A DNA stretch of 64,000 nt from Leclercia sp. 29361. Lineage in GTDB: Bacteria > Pseudomonadota > Gammaproteobacteria > Enterobacterales > Enterobacteriaceae. Under the pieces are notes generated by a model, which worked only from the letters and a program-made list of their open reading frames with translations, was not told the origin of the DNA and ran no database searches. This document shows, piece after piece, positions 41,816 to 52,785 of the stretch. The DNA is taken from positions 3,162,001-3,226,000 of the forward strand of contig NZ_CP049786.1 of NCBI RefSeq assembly GCF_011290365.1, read 5' to 3'. The stretch's first letter is position 1. The number at the start of each line of letters is the position of its first letter. Both the position numbers and the translations under genes were made by a program.

Positions 41816-43497
41816 GCGTGCTCCTCCAGAGGCAGTCTTAAGGTTATGCGGGTAAAGCAGTCCGGCTCGCAGACAACGGTAATACCGCAATCCTCACCAA
41901 AATGGGCGCGCAGGCGTTTATCCACCAGCCCCATCCCCAGGCCGCCGCCCTCGGTAGTTGAGGTATAGAGCCCGGCGTTATCTTCAATATCCAGCACCAG
42001 ATAGCGGTTAAAGCGGCTGGCGGTGATGGCAATTTCTCCGGTGCCCAGCAGCTGTGAGGTGCCGTGCTTAATCGCATTCTCGACGATCGGCTGCAGGGTA
42101 AAGGCCGGCAGCTGCTGCCAGGCCAGTTCATCCGGCACCGAGAGCGTGACATGCAGGCGCGACTGAAACCGTGCCTGCTCAATTTGCAGATAAGCGTTCA
42201 CATGTTCGATCTCATCGGCCAGGGTGACAATCTCCGACGGCCGCTTCAGGTTCTTGCGGAAAAAGGTCGAGAGAAACTGCACCAGCTGCGTTGCCTGTTC
42301 GCTGTCCCGGCGGATCACCGCCTTCAGGGTGTTCAGGGCATTAAACAGAAAATGCGGGTTGACCTGAGCGTGCAGGAGCTTGATTTCAGACTGGGTCAGC
42401 AGCGCCTTCTGCCGCTCGTACTGTCCGGCAAGGATTTGCGCCGACAGCAGCTGGGCAATCCCCTCCCCCAGGGTTCGGTTGATGGAGCTGAACAGGCGGT
42501 TTTTCGCTTCGTACAGCTTAATGGTGCCCATCACCCGCTGATTTTCGCCGCGCAACGGGATCACCAGTGTTGAGCCCAGCTTGCACTGCGGGTGCAGCGA
42601 GCAGCGGTACGGCACTTCGTTACCGTCGGCGTAGACTACCTCACCGGTCTCAATCGCGCGAAGCGTATAGGGGGACGAAATCGGTCTCCCGGGCAGGTGG
42701 TGATCGTCCCCGGTGCCGGTAAAGGCCAGCAGTTTTTCGCGATCGGTAATGGCGACGGCGCTGATATCCAGCTCCTGATGCAGGACCTGGGCCACCTTCA
42801 TGCTGTTCTCTTCGTTAAAGCCCTGGCGCAGGATCCCCTCCGTCGAGGCTGCGACCTTCAGCGCGGTGGCCGAGAAGGCGGAGGTGTACTTTTCAAACAT
42901 CGCCCGCTTGTCGAGCAGAATGCGCATAAACAGCGCGGCGCCCACCGTGTTAGTGACCATCATCGGCGCGGCAATGCTGCCGACCAGATGCAGGGCATCC
43001 TCGAACGGGCGGGCGATGAGTAAAATGATCAGCATCTGCACCAGCTCGGCAACCAGGGTGACCATCCCCGCCGTGAGCGGACTAAAGACTTTATCAGGGC
43101 GACCGCGCCGGACCATCACGCTGTGGACCAGGCCGCCGAGCAGCCCTTCGACGATGGTCGAGATCATACAGCTCAGCGCTGTCATTCCGCCCATCGAATA
43201 GCGGTGCAGCCCCCCGGTCAGGCCCACCAGCCCGCCGACCACCGGGCCGCCGAGCAGGCCGCCCATCACCGCGCCAATCGCCCGGGTGTTGGCAATGGAG
43301 TCTTCAATGTGCAGGCCGAGATAGGTGCCAAGGATGCAGAAGATGGAGAAGGTAACGTAGCAGAGCAGCTTGTGCGGCAGGCGGACGGTGACCTGCATCA
43401 GGGGGATAAACAGGCGTGTTTTACTCATCAGCCACGCGATGACCAGAAACACACACATCTGCTGAAGCAGCAGCAACACCAGATTAAATTCGTACAT
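41812..43497 (-). CDS. btsS: Pyruvate-sensing histidine kinase BtsS (YehU)
   Basis: A 561-residue LytS-type kinase: 5TM-LYT membrane domain (residues about 1-200), GAF domain (about 220-350), then a His-kinase domain with the phospho-acceptor histidine in [19 protein letters not shown] and ATPase elements NAIKHG and [11 protein letters not shown]. Start [13 protein letters not shown] at 43497 matches E. coli YehU; a 22-codon longer frame is not supported. It diverges from mlrA across 217 bases. Confidence 0.95.
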   Translation of the reverse strand: MYEFNLVLLLLQQMCVFLVIAWLMSKTRLFIPLMQVTVRLPHKLLCYVTFSIFCILGTYLGLHIEDSIANTRAIGAVMGGLLGGPVVGGLVGLTGGLHRYSMGGMTALSCMISTIVEGLLGGLVHSVMVRRGRPDKVFSPLTAGMVTLVAELVQMLIILLIARPFEDALHLVGSIAAPMMVTNTVGAALFMRILLDKRAMFEKYTSAFSATALKVAASTEGILRQGFNEENSMKVAQVLHQELDISAVAITDREKLLAFTGTGDDHHLPGRPISSPYTLRAIETGEVVYADGNEVPYRCSLHPQCKLGSTLVIPLRGENQRVMGTIKLYEAKNRLFSSINRTLGEGIAQLLSAQILAGQYERQKALLTQSEIKLLHAQVNPHFLFNALNTLKAVIRRDSEQATQLVQFLSTFFRKNLKRPSEIVTLADEIEHVNAYLQIEQARFQSRLHVTLSVPDELAWQQLPAFTLQPIVENAIKHGTSQLLGTGEIAITASRFNRYLVLDIEDNAGLYTSTTEGGGLGMGLVDKRLRAHFGEDCGITVVCEPDCFTRITLRLPLEEHA

Positions 43498-43714
43498 GCC
43501 CACAAACCACAACGCTAAAACCGCGTAACATACACTGAAGCGTCTTAACTTGCCTGGCAGCACGCGGATAAAAATGTGTTTTCGTGTCAGGCATCACACC
43601 TTTTACTCAACGTATTCCGAAATTCATATTAATAGTGCAAAAAAAGAGCAATCCTTCCTGGTTCAGCAAACTGCGTCTACAGTTAATCTGGGCATGTGCA
43701 AGCCGGGGGAAAAC

Positions 43715-44449
43715 ATGGCGCTCTACACGATTGGGGAAGTGGCACTCCTGTGTGATATCAACCCTGTAACGTTACGCGCATGGCAACGACGTTACGGACT
43801 ACTCAAACCACAGCGAACCGACGGCGGGCACCGGCTGTTTACCGATGCAGATATCGATCGCATCCGGGAGATCAAGGGCTGGATTGATAACGGCGTGCAG
43901 GTCGGCAAGGTCAAGACGCTACTGAGCCCGGAGGGCCAGGAGGAGCAGGACATCTGGCGCGAACAGCAGGAGGTGCTGCTGCGTTATCTGCAATCCGGCC
44001 ATCTGCATCGCCTGCGCGTGTGGCTCAAGGAGCGCGGCAGCGAATACCCGGCGCAAACCTTAATTTCGCACCTGTTCGTCCCGTTACGCCGCCGACTCCA
44101 GTCCCAGCAGCCCACGCTGCAGGCGCTGCTGAGTGCGCTGGACGGGGTATTGATCAACTACATCTGCATCTGTCTGGCCACCGCGCGAAAGAAGAACAGC
44201 AAGGATGCGCTGGTTGTGGGCTGGAATGTGCAGGATACCACCCGCCTTTGGCTGGAGGCGTGGATAGCCGCGCAGGAGGGCTGGCGCGTCGACGTGCTGG
44301 CGCACTCGCTGGTGCAGCTGCGCCCGGAGCTGTTCGACGGGCAGACGCTGTTGGTCTGGTGCGGCGAGTCCCCTACCGCAGCGCAGAAGCAACAGCTTAC
44401 GCAGTGGCAGGCGCATGGCTATCCCGTGTTCCCGCTGAAAGGCAATTAA
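43715..44449 (+). CDS. mlrA: MerR-like curli/biofilm regulator MlrA
   Basis: A 244-residue regulator with a MerR-type N-terminal HTH (MALYTIGEVALLCDINPVTL and RRYGLLKPQRTDGGHRLF) and a C-terminal B12-binding-like domain that lacks the cobalamin histidine motif. MlrA activates csgD and thereby curli and cellulose production. Start 43715 matches E. coli and follows GGGGGAAA; the open frame upstream is not coding. Expression in E. coli is RpoS-dependent, but no specific promoter was assigned here. Confidence 0.95.
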   Translation: MALYTIGEVALLCDINPVTLRAWQRRYGLLKPQRTDGGHRLFTDADIDRIREIKGWIDNGVQVGKVKTLLSPEGQEEQDIWREQQEVLLRYLQSGHLHRLRVWLKERGSEYPAQTLISHLFVPLRRRLQSQQPTLQALLSALDGVLINYICICLATARKKNSKDALVVGWNVQDTTRLWLEAWIAAQEGWRVDVLAHSLVQLRPELFDGQTLLVWCGESPTAAQKQQLTQWQAHGYPVFPLKGN

Positions 44450-44508
44450 TGGTTCATTAACAGCCGTGCTTCACCGTATAATCGCTCTGTTAACATCAGG
44501 AGCACATT

Positions 44509-44622
44509 ATGAAGGCAACCAAAGTCGCGGTTATCACCCTGTTCATTCTCATGGCCGTTAGCGGTATTGGCGGCGTGATGCTGGCAGGGTATTCGTTTAT
44601 TGTCCGTGGCGGTGTCGGCTGA
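44509..44622 (+). CDS. yohO: Small membrane protein YohO
   Basis: A 37-residue single-span protein beginning [17 protein letters not shown] and containing [11 protein letters not shown], closely matching E. coli YohO. An AGGAGC ribosome site precedes the ATG. Its last 26 bases overlap the 3' end of the convergent yehW gene, the same layout as in E. coli. Function unknown. Confidence 0.9.
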   Translation: MKATKVAVITLFILMAVSGIGGVMLAGYSFIVRGGVG

Positions 44623-45334
44623 GGCGCTTAGCCAGCCGCTCAAAGGCACGATCCACCACAATCGCCGCCAGCGCCACCAGCAGCGCCCCCTGGATAATAT
44701 AGGCCGTATTAAACCCGCTTAAGCCGATAATAATCGGCGTCCCCAGCGTGTTGGCCCCCACCGTGGAGGCAATGGCCGCCGTACCGATATTGATAATCAC
44801 CGAGGTGCGGATCCCGGCCAGCATAACCGGCGCGGCGAGCGGCAACTCCACGTTGCGCAGACGCTGCCAACCGCTCATCCCCATCCCTTCCGCCACGCTG
44901 ATGGCCGCTGCGGGCACTGACGCCAGCCCCGCCAGCGTCGCCTGCAGAATCGGCAGTACTCCGTAAAGGATCAGCGCGATAATCGCGGGCTGCTGTCCAA
45001 ATCCCATCACCGGCACCGCAATCGCCAGTACCGCCACCGGCGGAAAAGTCTGTCCGACCGCGGCGATGGTCTCCACCAGCGGGCGAAACTCACGCCCGGC
45101 CGGGCGGGTGACGGCGATCCCGGCTCCGGCTCCCAGCACAATCGCGATCAGGCTTGAGGCACCCACCAACCAGAAGTGGGACAGCGTCAGGCTAACGAAG
45201 CTCTCCTGCTGATAGACCGGGCGCGGCAGCTCCGGGAACAGGGCGCTGAATAGCGGCCCGCTGTGGGGCATCCACAAGAGGAGCGCCACGAACAGGGCCA
45301 CCAGCCACGGGAGCGGATCACGTAACCACGTCAT
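44597..45334 (-). CDS. yehW: Osmoprotectant ABC permease YehW
   Basis: A 245-residue ProW/OpuC-type inner-membrane permease. The segments [17 protein letters not shown]-like ([20 protein letters not shown]) and [13 protein letters not shown] are the conserved EAA region and its neighbour. The start [11 protein letters not shown] at 45334 overlaps the end of yehX by 17 bases; a longer frame is within yehX. It is the last gene of osmF-yehYXW, a low-affinity glycine-betaine-type importer that is RpoS- and osmotically induced in E. coli and Salmonella. Confidence 0.94.
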   Translation of the reverse strand: MTWLRDPLPWLVALFVALLLWMPHSGPLFSALFPELPRPVYQQESFVSLTLSHFWLVGASSLIAIVLGAGAGIAVTRPAGREFRPLVETIAAVGQTFPPVAVLAIAVPVMGFGQQPAIIALILYGVLPILQATLAGLASVPAAAISVAEGMGMSGWQRLRNVELPLAAPVMLAGIRTSVIINIGTAAIASTVGANTLGTPIIIGLSGFNTAYIIQGALLVALAAIVVDRAFERLAKRLSRHRHGQ

Positions 45335-46268
45335 GCGCCGCCTCCTGATTGAGCAGATCGCGGAACCAGAGGGTGCCGCACGGGCGATCCTCGTCGTCCA
45401 CCACCGGCAGGCTTTCGCTGCCGCTGCTGACAAAAGCCGAGAGCGCATCGCGCAGGCTCATGGAGGCCCGCAGTGGACTGACCTGACTGACGGCGATCTC
45501 CCGCCGCATCGACTCGCCCACCGTGCGCAGCGACAGCAGGCGCACGCCCAGCTCGCTGCGGCCAAAAAACTCGCGCACGAAACTATTCGCGGGCTGGGTC
45601 AGCAGCCTCAACGGCGTCCCCTGCTGCACCACTCTGCCGTTATCCATCAAAACCAGATGGTCCGCCAGCCGCAGGGCTTCGTCGATATCGTGGGTGACCA
45701 GAATAATGGTGCGGCCCAGGATGCGGTGGATGCGGGTCATCTCCAGCTGCAGGGCGCTGCGGGTCACCGGATCGAGGGCGCCAAAGGGTTCATCCATCAG
45801 CAGCACCTCCGGGTTAGCGGCCAGCGCACGCGCCACCCCTACCCGCTGCTGCTGACCACCGGAGAGCTGATGCGGGAACCGCTCGCGCAGCACCGGATCC
45901 AGCCCCAGCAGGGCCATCAGCTCATCCACCCGATCGTCGATTTTTTGCCGGGACCATTTTTGCAGCTGCGGCACGGTGGCGATGTTGCGCGCCACCGTCC
46001 AGTGCGGAAACAGCCCGATGGACTGAATGGCGTAGCCCATCCGGCGACGCAGCTCCAGTACCGGCAGGCTGCGGATCTCCTCTCCGGCAAAGCGGATCAG
46101 GCCGCTGTCGTGCTCCACCAGCCGGTTGATCATCTTCAGGGTGGTCGATTTGCCCGACCCCGAGGTGCCAATCAGCACCGAAAAAGCCCCTTCGGCAAAG
46201 GTCAGGTTCAGATCGCTGACCGCCGGCTCCCCGGCAAAGGTTTTATTTACATCATGAAATTCAATCAT
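45318..46268 (-). CDS. yehX: Osmoprotectant ABC ATPase YehX
   Basis: A 316-residue ATPase with Walker [19 protein letters not shown], signature [15 protein letters not shown], Walker [14 protein letters not shown] and H-loop LVTHD. A C-terminal CBS-like region (about 250-316) is present. The start [11 protein letters not shown] at 46268 overlaps yehY by 8 bases. It powers the YehW/YehY permease. Confidence 0.94.
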   Translation of the reverse strand: MIEFHDVNKTFAGEPAVSDLNLTFAEGAFSVLIGTSGSGKSTTLKMINRLVEHDSGLIRFAGEEIRSLPVLELRRRMGYAIQSIGLFPHWTVARNIATVPQLQKWSRQKIDDRVDELMALLGLDPVLRERFPHQLSGGQQQRVGVARALAANPEVLLMDEPFGALDPVTRSALQLEMTRIHRILGRTIILVTHDIDEALRLADHLVLMDNGRVVQQGTPLRLLTQPANSFVREFFGRSELGVRLLSLRTVGESMRREIAVSQVSPLRASMSLRDALSAFVSSGSESLPVVDDEDRPCGTLWFRDLLNQEAAHDVVT

Positions 46269-47418
46269 TGGTCTTCCTTCCCAACAGGGCGATCCACAGG
46301 GCAAACAACGCATCCACCACCACCGCCAGGACGATAGTCGGGATCACCCCCAGCAGGACCAGATCCAGCGCGCTGCTCAGCAGGCCCTGGAACACCAGCG
46401 CCCCGAATCCTCCCGCGCCGATTAATGCCGCAATCACCGCCATCCCCACCGTCTGTACTGCCACCACCCGCAGGCCACGCAGCAGCACCGGCAGCGCCAG
46501 CGGAAGCTGTATCTGCCAGAAACGCTGACGGGTGTTCATCCCCATCGCGTCGGCGCTCTCCAGCACCTCGGCTGGCACCTGGCTGAGCCCCGCCAGCACC
46601 CCGCGTGCCAGCGGCAGCAGGGCATAGAGCACTAACGCGATCAGCGCCGGGGTCATGCCGGTCCCGGCAATCCCTAGCGACGACAGCCACGGCCAGGCGC
46701 GGGTCAGCCCGGCCAGAGGGGCAATCAGCAGGCCGAACAGCGCCACGGACGGCACGGTCTGAATCACGTTCAGCACCGCAAACACCGGCCCCTGCGTCGT
46801 CGGACGACGATAACAGAGCATCCCCAGCGGCACCCCGACCAGCAGCGCCGGCACCAGGGTTCCTGCCAGCAGGGTCAGATGCTGGGCGAGGGCAGCGTTA
46901 AAAATATCCTCGCGGTTGGCATACTCTTTCAGCAGGGAGAGAGAATGGAGTTCGCCGCTGAATAACAGCCCCAGCGGCAGGATCCAGATTTGCACCTGCA
47001 GCAGCCAGCGCCAGATCGGCTGCGGGCTGAGCCGGCGAATGGCATCGCTGCAGGCCAGCAGGCAGAGCGCCAGCCATAGCCACAGGCCGCTGCCCACCGC
47101 GGTACGCGCCAGCGGGCTCTCCGCGGTGGCGAGATGCGACGCCGCCAGCCCGGCACTCCAGACCAGCCCGGCGAACAGCAGTTCGCACACCACCAGCGTC
47201 GCCACTAACGCCCATCGCCCGCGGGCCAGGGTTAACCCCAGCAGCAGGCCCAGCGGTAACAGCAGCAGCGCAGGGGAAAACGACCACACCTGCCAGAGGG
47301 CACGCCCCTCTCCGGACACCAGCCGGTTAGGGGCGAAATTAACGAAAGGTAACGCGCCTGCGGCCAGGGCTATGACAGCCAGCAGCAGCAGGACGCGGTT
47401 ATGACATCTTATCGGCAC
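46261..47418 (-). CDS. yehY: Osmoprotectant ABC permease YehY
   Basis: A 385-residue permease, same length as E. coli YehY, with an extra N-terminal set of spans (residues about 10-160) before the ProW-like domain. The EAA-type segment is [20 protein letters not shown], followed by [20 protein letters not shown]. It forms the channel with YehW. It follows osmF after 15 bases. Confidence 0.94.
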   Translation of the reverse strand: MPIRCHNRVLLLLAVIALAAGALPFVNFAPNRLVSGEGRALWQVWSFSPALLLLPLGLLLGLTLARGRWALVATLVVCELLFAGLVWSAGLAASHLATAESPLARTAVGSGLWLWLALCLLACSDAIRRLSPQPIWRWLLQVQIWILPLGLLFSGELHSLSLLKEYANREDIFNAALAQHLTLLAGTLVPALLVGVPLGMLCYRRPTTQGPVFAVLNVIQTVPSVALFGLLIAPLAGLTRAWPWLSSLGIAGTGMTPALIALVLYALLPLARGVLAGLSQVPAEVLESADAMGMNTRQRFWQIQLPLALPVLLRGLRVVAVQTVGMAVIAALIGAGGFGALVFQGLLSSALDLVLLGVIPTIVLAVVVDALFALWIALLGRKTND

Positions 47419-47433
47419 TGAACTGTCCTGGGG

Positions 47434-48351
47434 CTACTTCACCAGCCCTTTCTGCTTCAGGTAATCTGCCGCCACTTTTTTGGCATCCAGCCCTTCCACT
47501 GCAATGCTGGCATTCAGCTGTTGCAGGGTTTTCTCATCCAGGGTTTCAAATACTGGCTTCAGCCAGGCATCCAGCTCCGGGTAGGCCTTCAGCACCGCTT
47601 CGCGCACCACTGGCGTCGGAGCATAGATCGGCTGAACACCCTTCGGATCGGTCAGGGTTTGCAGACCCAGCGCCGCAACCGGACCGTCGGTACCGTAGGC
47701 CATCGCCGCATTCACGCCCGAGGTTTGCTGGGCCGCCGCTTTGATGGTCACCGCCGTATCACCGCCCGCCAGGGAGAGGAGCTGGCTTTGGTCCAGCTTG
47801 AAGTCGTAGGCTTTTTCAAAGGCTGGCAGGGCGTCCGGGCGCTCGATAAATTCCGCCGAGGCGGCAAGTTTGAAATCGCCCTTCTCTTTCAGATAGCGGC
47901 TGAGATCGTCGAGGGAGGTGAGCTTGCCTTTCTCCGCCACGTCCTTACGCACCGCGATGGTCCAGGTGTTGTTGGCCGGTGCCGGTGTGAGCCATATCAG
48001 CTTGTTCTGTTCAGCATCGAGCTTTTTGACTTTCTCATACCCGGCGCTGGCATTTTTCCATGCCGGGTCGTTTTCATCTTTGAAGAAGAAGGCCCCGTTG
48101 CCGGTATATTCCGGGTAAATATCCAGCTCGCCGGAGGTGATAGCTCCGCGTACCACCGGGGTGGTGCCGAGCTGCACTTTATTGACGGTTTTTACGCCGT
48201 GACTCTCCAGCACCTGCAAAATGATATTGCCGAGCAGCGCGCCTTCCGTATCAATTTTTGACCCGACCTTTACCGGCTCTGCGGCCTGCAAAGGCAGGCT
48301 CAACGCCGCCAGCAGCGCCGTTGAGCCAACAATCCCCTTTAAGATAGTCAT
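47434..48351 (-). CDS. osmF: Osmoprotectant-binding periplasmic protein OsmF (YehZ)
   Basis: A 305-residue periplasmic binding protein with a cleaved signal peptide (after LQA, near residue 23) and an OpuAC-type fold. The first gene of osmF-yehYXW, preceded by a GAGGAAAGTGG ribosome site. E. coli YehZ binds glycine betaine weakly and is induced by RpoS. The 70-base gap upstream to the MFS pseudogene would have to hold its promoter unless transcription reads through. Confidence 0.95.
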   Translation of the reverse strand: MTILKGIVGSTALLAALSLPLQAAEPVKVGSKIDTEGALLGNIILQVLESHGVKTVNKVQLGTTPVVRGAITSGELDIYPEYTGNGAFFFKDENDPAWKNASAGYEKVKKLDAEQNKLIWLTPAPANNTWTIAVRKDVAEKGKLTSLDDLSRYLKEKGDFKLAASAEFIERPDALPAFEKAYDFKLDQSQLLSLAGGDTAVTIKAAAQQTSGVNAAMAYGTDGPVAALGLQTLTDPKGVQPIYAPTPVVREAVLKAYPELDAWLKPVFETLDEKTLQQLNASIAVEGLDAKKVAADYLKQKGLVK

Positions 48352-48421
48352 TCCACTTTCCTCATGATTTTGCCGCCTTTTTCAGAGGCTTGAGAGAAAA
48401 GCGTAGTCGAAAAGCGAGGTT

Positions 48422-49657
48422 TTAGCCCTGGTCCGGCAGTTTTAACGGAAGGGTAAGTACGCTGGCGGCAAAGTACAGAATGGCAATCACCCACAGCGTC
48501 CCTTCCACGCCGAGCGGGGCCACGCCCAGGGTGACAATCAGCGGGCCGACAAAGTTGCTCAGGCCGGAGCCCAGATTAAGGCAGGAGATGGCCGCGCCTT
48601 TGTTATCCGGTAATAACGATGGGATCAGGGCGCTGAGCGGTCCGAACGCCCCCAGCCCGATGGCATAAAGCGCCAGCGCGCAGAACAGCGCCGTTTCGCT
48701 GTCGCCAAACAGTACCGGGGCGTAACACACCGCCAGCATCGCCAGCCCGCACAGGGTGCCGGAGAACCAGACCACGGTGTTGCGCCAGCCGATGGTGTCC
48801 CCCAGCCAGCCAAAGAAGTAGCTGGCGAAGATGTTAACCAGGTTCACCAGCCCCCAGACGGTAAGCCACTGTGCAATGCTGAAGCCAAAGCGCGGAAGGT
48901 AGACCGGCATCAGGATCACCAGCTAGAACTTGCCGATGTCGTTGATGGTTTTGACGATCACCCCCAGACGCATTTTCGGTTCACGAATCATCACCATGAT
49001 GCCTTCAGCCAGCGCCGCCCCAATGCTGCCCCCCTGCTCCGCCTGCGGGCGATCGCGATTGAGCACCAGGGCGCAAAAAGCCCCGAGCACCACAAAGACA
49101 AAGCCGCTCAGCAGGGTGGCAGTTTCGCCGACTTCAGGCAGCATCAGGCTGGAGTACCAGGGCCCGACGATGGTCATCCCCACGCCAAAGGCGATCCAGA
49201 ACCAGGAGACTGCCCGGCCGAGGATCCGCGGCTCGCAGCGCTGGTTGATCCACACCAGGAAGGAGTAGGCAAACAGCGGGTAAGCCACGCCGCGCAGGGC
49301 GTAACTGGCCACCATCAGCGGGTAGTTGCCCTGCGGCAGGGCATAGCCGATAAATGGAATCGAGCCGAGAAAGTAGACCGCCGTCGCGGCCCACATCAGG
49401 CGACGCAGGCCCAATACTCCGGCACCAATTCCCGAGAACCAGGAGACGGCCGCCACACCCAGGCCAAACACCGACGAAAGCAGACTAATGTGGAAGGCGT
49501 CATAGCCGCGGTTTTGCAGCATCGAGGCCAGCCAGCTTTGCTCAATAGTGGCGCCGGTAATAAACAGGAAAATGCCGATAAAGCCCCAGCTCAACTCCCG
49601 GGGCAGCCCCAGCCGGGCCCAGATCCCTTGCTGTATGAATACGCTGTGTTCTGTCAT
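48422..49657 (-). pseudogene. RbtT/DalT-type MFS sugar-alcohol transporter with in-frame amber stop
   Basis: Two ORFs (49657-48923 and 48919-48422) are in the same reading frame and together encode a protein of about 411 residues with some 11-12 spans, similar in pattern to the RbtT/DalT/CsbX branch of the MFS. They are interrupted by a single TAG at 48925-48923, in ..NDIGKF-stop-LVILMPVYLP... No bases need to be inserted or deleted. The gene is therefore a recent nonsense mutant or a sequencing error; amber suppression could also restore it. It is downstream of the GPH transporter and GH28 gene and probably belonged to that unit. Confidence 0.85.
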
Positions 49658-49674
49658 CTGTGTGGTCTTAACGG

Positions 49675-49693
49675 ACCGGGCACGAGGCCCGGT
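49675..49693. terminator. Hairpin between the two transporter genes
   Basis: ACCGGGC-ACGAG-GCCCGGT, a seven-base GC-rich stem, with no T-run on the minus strand. It may separate expression of the two transporters or stabilise the upstream message. Confidence 0.45.
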
Positions 49694-49705
49694 GCTGGTT
49701 GAGGA

Positions 49706-51265
49706 TTATGCATTTTTCAATTGCGGGGAGGCGTGACGCGCCAGCATCCGTTTACGGTTGAGGTAGCCGACGCTGTTCTCGCCCCAGCAGTGCTCGTACG
49801 GCATGCCGGTCAGACTCTCGATGACCTGACGGTTTTCGGCGCTGACGCTGGCTTTGCTGCCGCCCTGCTTCAGGCGCGCCACCTCTTCGTTAAGAATGGC
49901 GTGGGTCCGGCTGTTGACGCGGAACTGGAAGGCAGACCAGATCCCCCAGATAGTAAGGATCACCGGGAGCACAATCATGATCACCATGATCATGTTGATG
50001 GCCGACTGCGGCTGGGCGGCCTGCCCGGAGACAAAACCCGACATCTGCAAGGCCACACCGACGAGGAAAATCGACAACGCCTGCGAGGCTTTACGCAGCA
50101 GGCTCATAAACCCGGCGAAGATCCCCTCCCGACGCTGGCAGGTGAGGATCTCGTCCACGTCCGCCACGAAGGTGTAGTTGTTCCACGGAATGGCGTAGAT
50201 CCCGCCGCGCGCCAGACCGGCAATCGCCGCCCCGACATACAGCAGCACCATCCCGCCGGTCTGGTGGAAGTACGCCGACACCAGCAACGCGAAAGCCACC
50301 AGCGCCATCGACGCCTGGGTGGCAAAGGCGCGGGACGGGGAATAACGCAGGGTCAGCCAGGTGGCGATCCCGACGCCAAAGAACTGCAATGCGTTGATGA
50401 CGCCGAGCAGATTAGAGGCCATCACCGAGGAGGTCATCAGGGCAAAGACCACGAAATAGGTAAAGACCGAGTTGAAAATATCCTGCGCCACCGAGCCGCC
50501 GAGGTACATCCCAAGGTGTGAGCGGAAGGTTTTGATTTTCAGGGTCGAGACGAAGTCGTAGTAGATGTGGTACACCCGGGTCGCCAGGGGCTCTTTCGCC
50601 TCCTCTGCGTCATGGACTTCGCTCTGCTGGATCTCCTCCAGCGAGCGCTCCCAGGTGCCGAAGTAGACAAAGAAGAGCACGATCATGAACGAGACGGTAA
50701 AGATAGCCCCGGTGTAGAAGAACGAGTCTGAGGATTCGGGACCGAAGTAGGCTACCAGGCGGCCCGGCAGGAAGGCGGCGGCAAAACCGGCCAACTGGGC
50801 AATGTACATACGGGCGCTGGTCAGCTTAGAACGCTTTTTAAAGTCGGAGGTCATCTCTGCCGACAGGGTGTCGTAAGGGATGATGATCATGGTGTAGACG
50901 ATCTCAAACAGGATGTAGAACAGCAGGTACATCCAGTAGCTGAAGCCCTCCACCCACAGCAGGCTGTAGACCGACACCAGCGGGATGCTGGCCAGCAGGA
51001 AGAAGCGGCGGCGGCCAAAACGACGGCCGAGCGCGGTCTTATGGAAGTTATCGGAAATGTAACCGATGACCGGACACATGATCACATCGACAATACGCGC
51101 CACCGCAAACAGCGAGCCGGCCTGAATCGGCGTTAGCCCGCAGAAGGTGGTTAAGAAAAACAGCAGCCAGGCGCTGACCAGCGTAAAGGCACCGGAGCCA
51201 ATCACGTCCGCCAGTCCGTAACAGACATAGTTACGCAGTTTTATTTCTCGCACTTTTTTTATCAT
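49706..51265 (-). CDS. Glycoside-pentoside-hexuronide (GPH) family transporter
   Basis: A 519-residue cation:sugar symporter with about 12 spans. Family features include the start region YGLADVIGSGAFTLVSAWLL, and DVIMCPVIGYISDN followed by RFGRRRFFLL. It is longer than MelB and similar in size to the YihO/YicJ/UidB-related hexuronide or glycoside carriers. It overlaps the GH28 gene by 4 bases, so it probably imports the oligosaccharide that the GH28 enzyme cleaves, likely a galacturonide- or rhamnose-containing one. Confidence 0.88.
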   Translation of the reverse strand: MIKKVREIKLRNYVCYGLADVIGSGAFTLVSAWLLFFLTTFCGLTPIQAGSLFAVARIVDVIMCPVIGYISDNFHKTALGRRFGRRRFFLLASIPLVSVYSLLWVEGFSYWMYLLFYILFEIVYTMIIIPYDTLSAEMTSDFKKRSKLTSARMYIAQLAGFAAAFLPGRLVAYFGPESSDSFFYTGAIFTVSFMIVLFFVYFGTWERSLEEIQQSEVHDAEEAKEPLATRVYHIYYDFVSTLKIKTFRSHLGMYLGGSVAQDIFNSVFTYFVVFALMTSSVMASNLLGVINALQFFGVGIATWLTLRYSPSRAFATQASMALVAFALLVSAYFHQTGGMVLLYVGAAIAGLARGGIYAIPWNNYTFVADVDEILTCQRREGIFAGFMSLLRKASQALSIFLVGVALQMSGFVSGQAAQPQSAINMIMVIMIVLPVILTIWGIWSAFQFRVNSRTHAILNEEVARLKQGGSKASVSAENRQVIESLTGMPYEHCWGENSVGYLNRKRMLARHASPQLKNA

Positions 51266-52614
51266 TTTTGTTCCCCTGAATTTGCCGGGTCGATACGGAT
51301 GCTCTCTTCATCCCAGACCGCGGGTAACGGCTGCGGACGGGTGATCTGGATAGCGTGCAGCTGTAATCCCTCAATCCCTGCGGCATACAGCCCGGGCAGG
51401 CCGTGCGGATAAGGCTCCACCCCGTGGGCGCGGCCGGTGTGTGGGTTGACGAGATATGCGTTATCCCGCCCCATCCCGGTCGGACGTTGCGGGTTGCAGG
51501 GCGGGCGCAGGTCATAGCAGCCCTGCTCGTCGCTGGCGCTCAGGCGCTGGGCGAAGTTCAGGCCGTTAAAGGTGATGTCGTGGAGAGCGCCGGGGATATC
51601 ACTGTGCAGGTTGATGGCCCCTTCCCCGCTGCCGCTGAGATTCGAGAAGGTGATCTGGCTTATCGCCCCCGGCTGAATATCCGGGGCGCGATGGCGGACG
51701 GAGATAAAGACCGGATCGGCTTTGCCCCAGTGGCAGGGGTCCCCGTGCTGGCAGTCGAAAATGATGTTGCTGAACAGCATCTGGCTGAACTGGCCGCCAT
51801 CCCGGGAGACCAGGCCGATAGCGCGGTTGGATTCGAAGATGATGCAGTTGCTGACCACCAGGTTACGGATATCAGCGAAGGTCTCGGTCCCGACTTTGAT
51901 GGCGCAGCTCTTCGAGCGGATGATGCAGTTGTTGACCGTCACGTTCTCGATCGGCTGCTGTAGTTCCGCGGCTTTGGCGGTGGTTTTCAGGCAGATACCG
52001 TCATCGGCGGCGCTGAAATAGCTGTCGCTGAGGTGGACGTGCTGGCAGCTGTCGATATCCAGGGCATCGGTATTGGAGAGGGTGAGATCGTTATCGATGG
52101 TGATGTTGTTGATGAACACATGGTTGCAGCTGACCAGGTGCGCGGTCCACATCGGCGCGTCACACAAGGTGATATCGCGGATCCGCACCTGCTGGCACCC
52201 TTCCAGCACCAGCATCCGCGGACGACGGGTTTTCGGCTGGCGGTAGCCCTGGGCGTCCGGATGCGGGGCAAACCAGGCGCTGGCATTGCCGTCGATGCAG
52301 CCTGCGCCGCTCAGGGTCAGGTGATGCGCGTCCCGGGCGTAGAGCAGCGCCATCCTTGATTGCTCGGCCATGCTTTGGGTTTCGGCGGCCAGATAGTCGG
52401 CTTCGTGGGGGCTGGCCAGCAGATGCGCGCCCGCCTCCAGATGCAGGGTGAAGTTGGACGGTAACACCAGCGTGCCCGTCAGCCAGATCCCCGGCGTCAC
52501 CACCAGCGTGCCACCCCCGGCCTGGTCGATGGTATCGATCAGGCTCTGCAGCGCAGTGGTAACGGAAGTCAGACCGCTGCGGTCGAGGTCGAGTTGTTCT
52601 AACGAGAGCTTCAT
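51262..52614 (-). CDS. GH28-family polygalacturonase-like protein, cytoplasmic
   Basis: A 450-residue right-handed beta-helix protein. GH28 elements NTDALDID and AADDGICLK supply the usual catalytic aspartates. The third GH28 motif, normally GHG, reads KSCAIKVGTET here, without the histidine. No signal peptide is present (MKLSLEQLDLD), so it acts inside the cell on imported oligosaccharides. It is the first gene of the unit with the GPH transporter and carries a CRP-like site 170 bases upstream. Specificity could be exo-galacturonidase, rhamnogalacturonan-related or something else. Confidence 0.8.
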   Translation of the reverse strand: MKLSLEQLDLDRSGLTSVTTALQSLIDTIDQAGGGTLVVTPGIWLTGTLVLPSNFTLHLEAGAHLLASPHEADYLAAETQSMAEQSRMALLYARDAHHLTLSGAGCIDGNASAWFAPHPDAQGYRQPKTRRPRMLVLEGCQQVRIRDITLCDAPMWTAHLVSCNHVFINNITIDNDLTLSNTDALDIDSCQHVHLSDSYFSAADDGICLKTTAKAAELQQPIENVTVNNCIIRSKSCAIKVGTETFADIRNLVVSNCIIFESNRAIGLVSRDGGQFSQMLFSNIIFDCQHGDPCHWGKADPVFISVRHRAPDIQPGAISQITFSNLSGSGEGAINLHSDIPGALHDITFNGLNFAQRLSASDEQGCYDLRPPCNPQRPTGMGRDNAYLVNPHTGRAHGVEPYPHGLPGLYAAGIEGLQLHAIQITRPQPLPAVWDEESIRIDPANSGEQK

Positions 52615-52785
52615 GTTGGTACCTGTCAGCTGTTAAGTGACAGGCATTACACGCGGTTTTATCCCCCGGCTCGCGGGCCGTTTCTGCGGATTTTGAGCGA
52701 AGAGTGAAGGTCATCACGCCTGAATGCGCTGGTATAAAGCGCTTTTGATGGGGGTCACGTTTTGGCGCAGGAGGCAAAAATGAAA

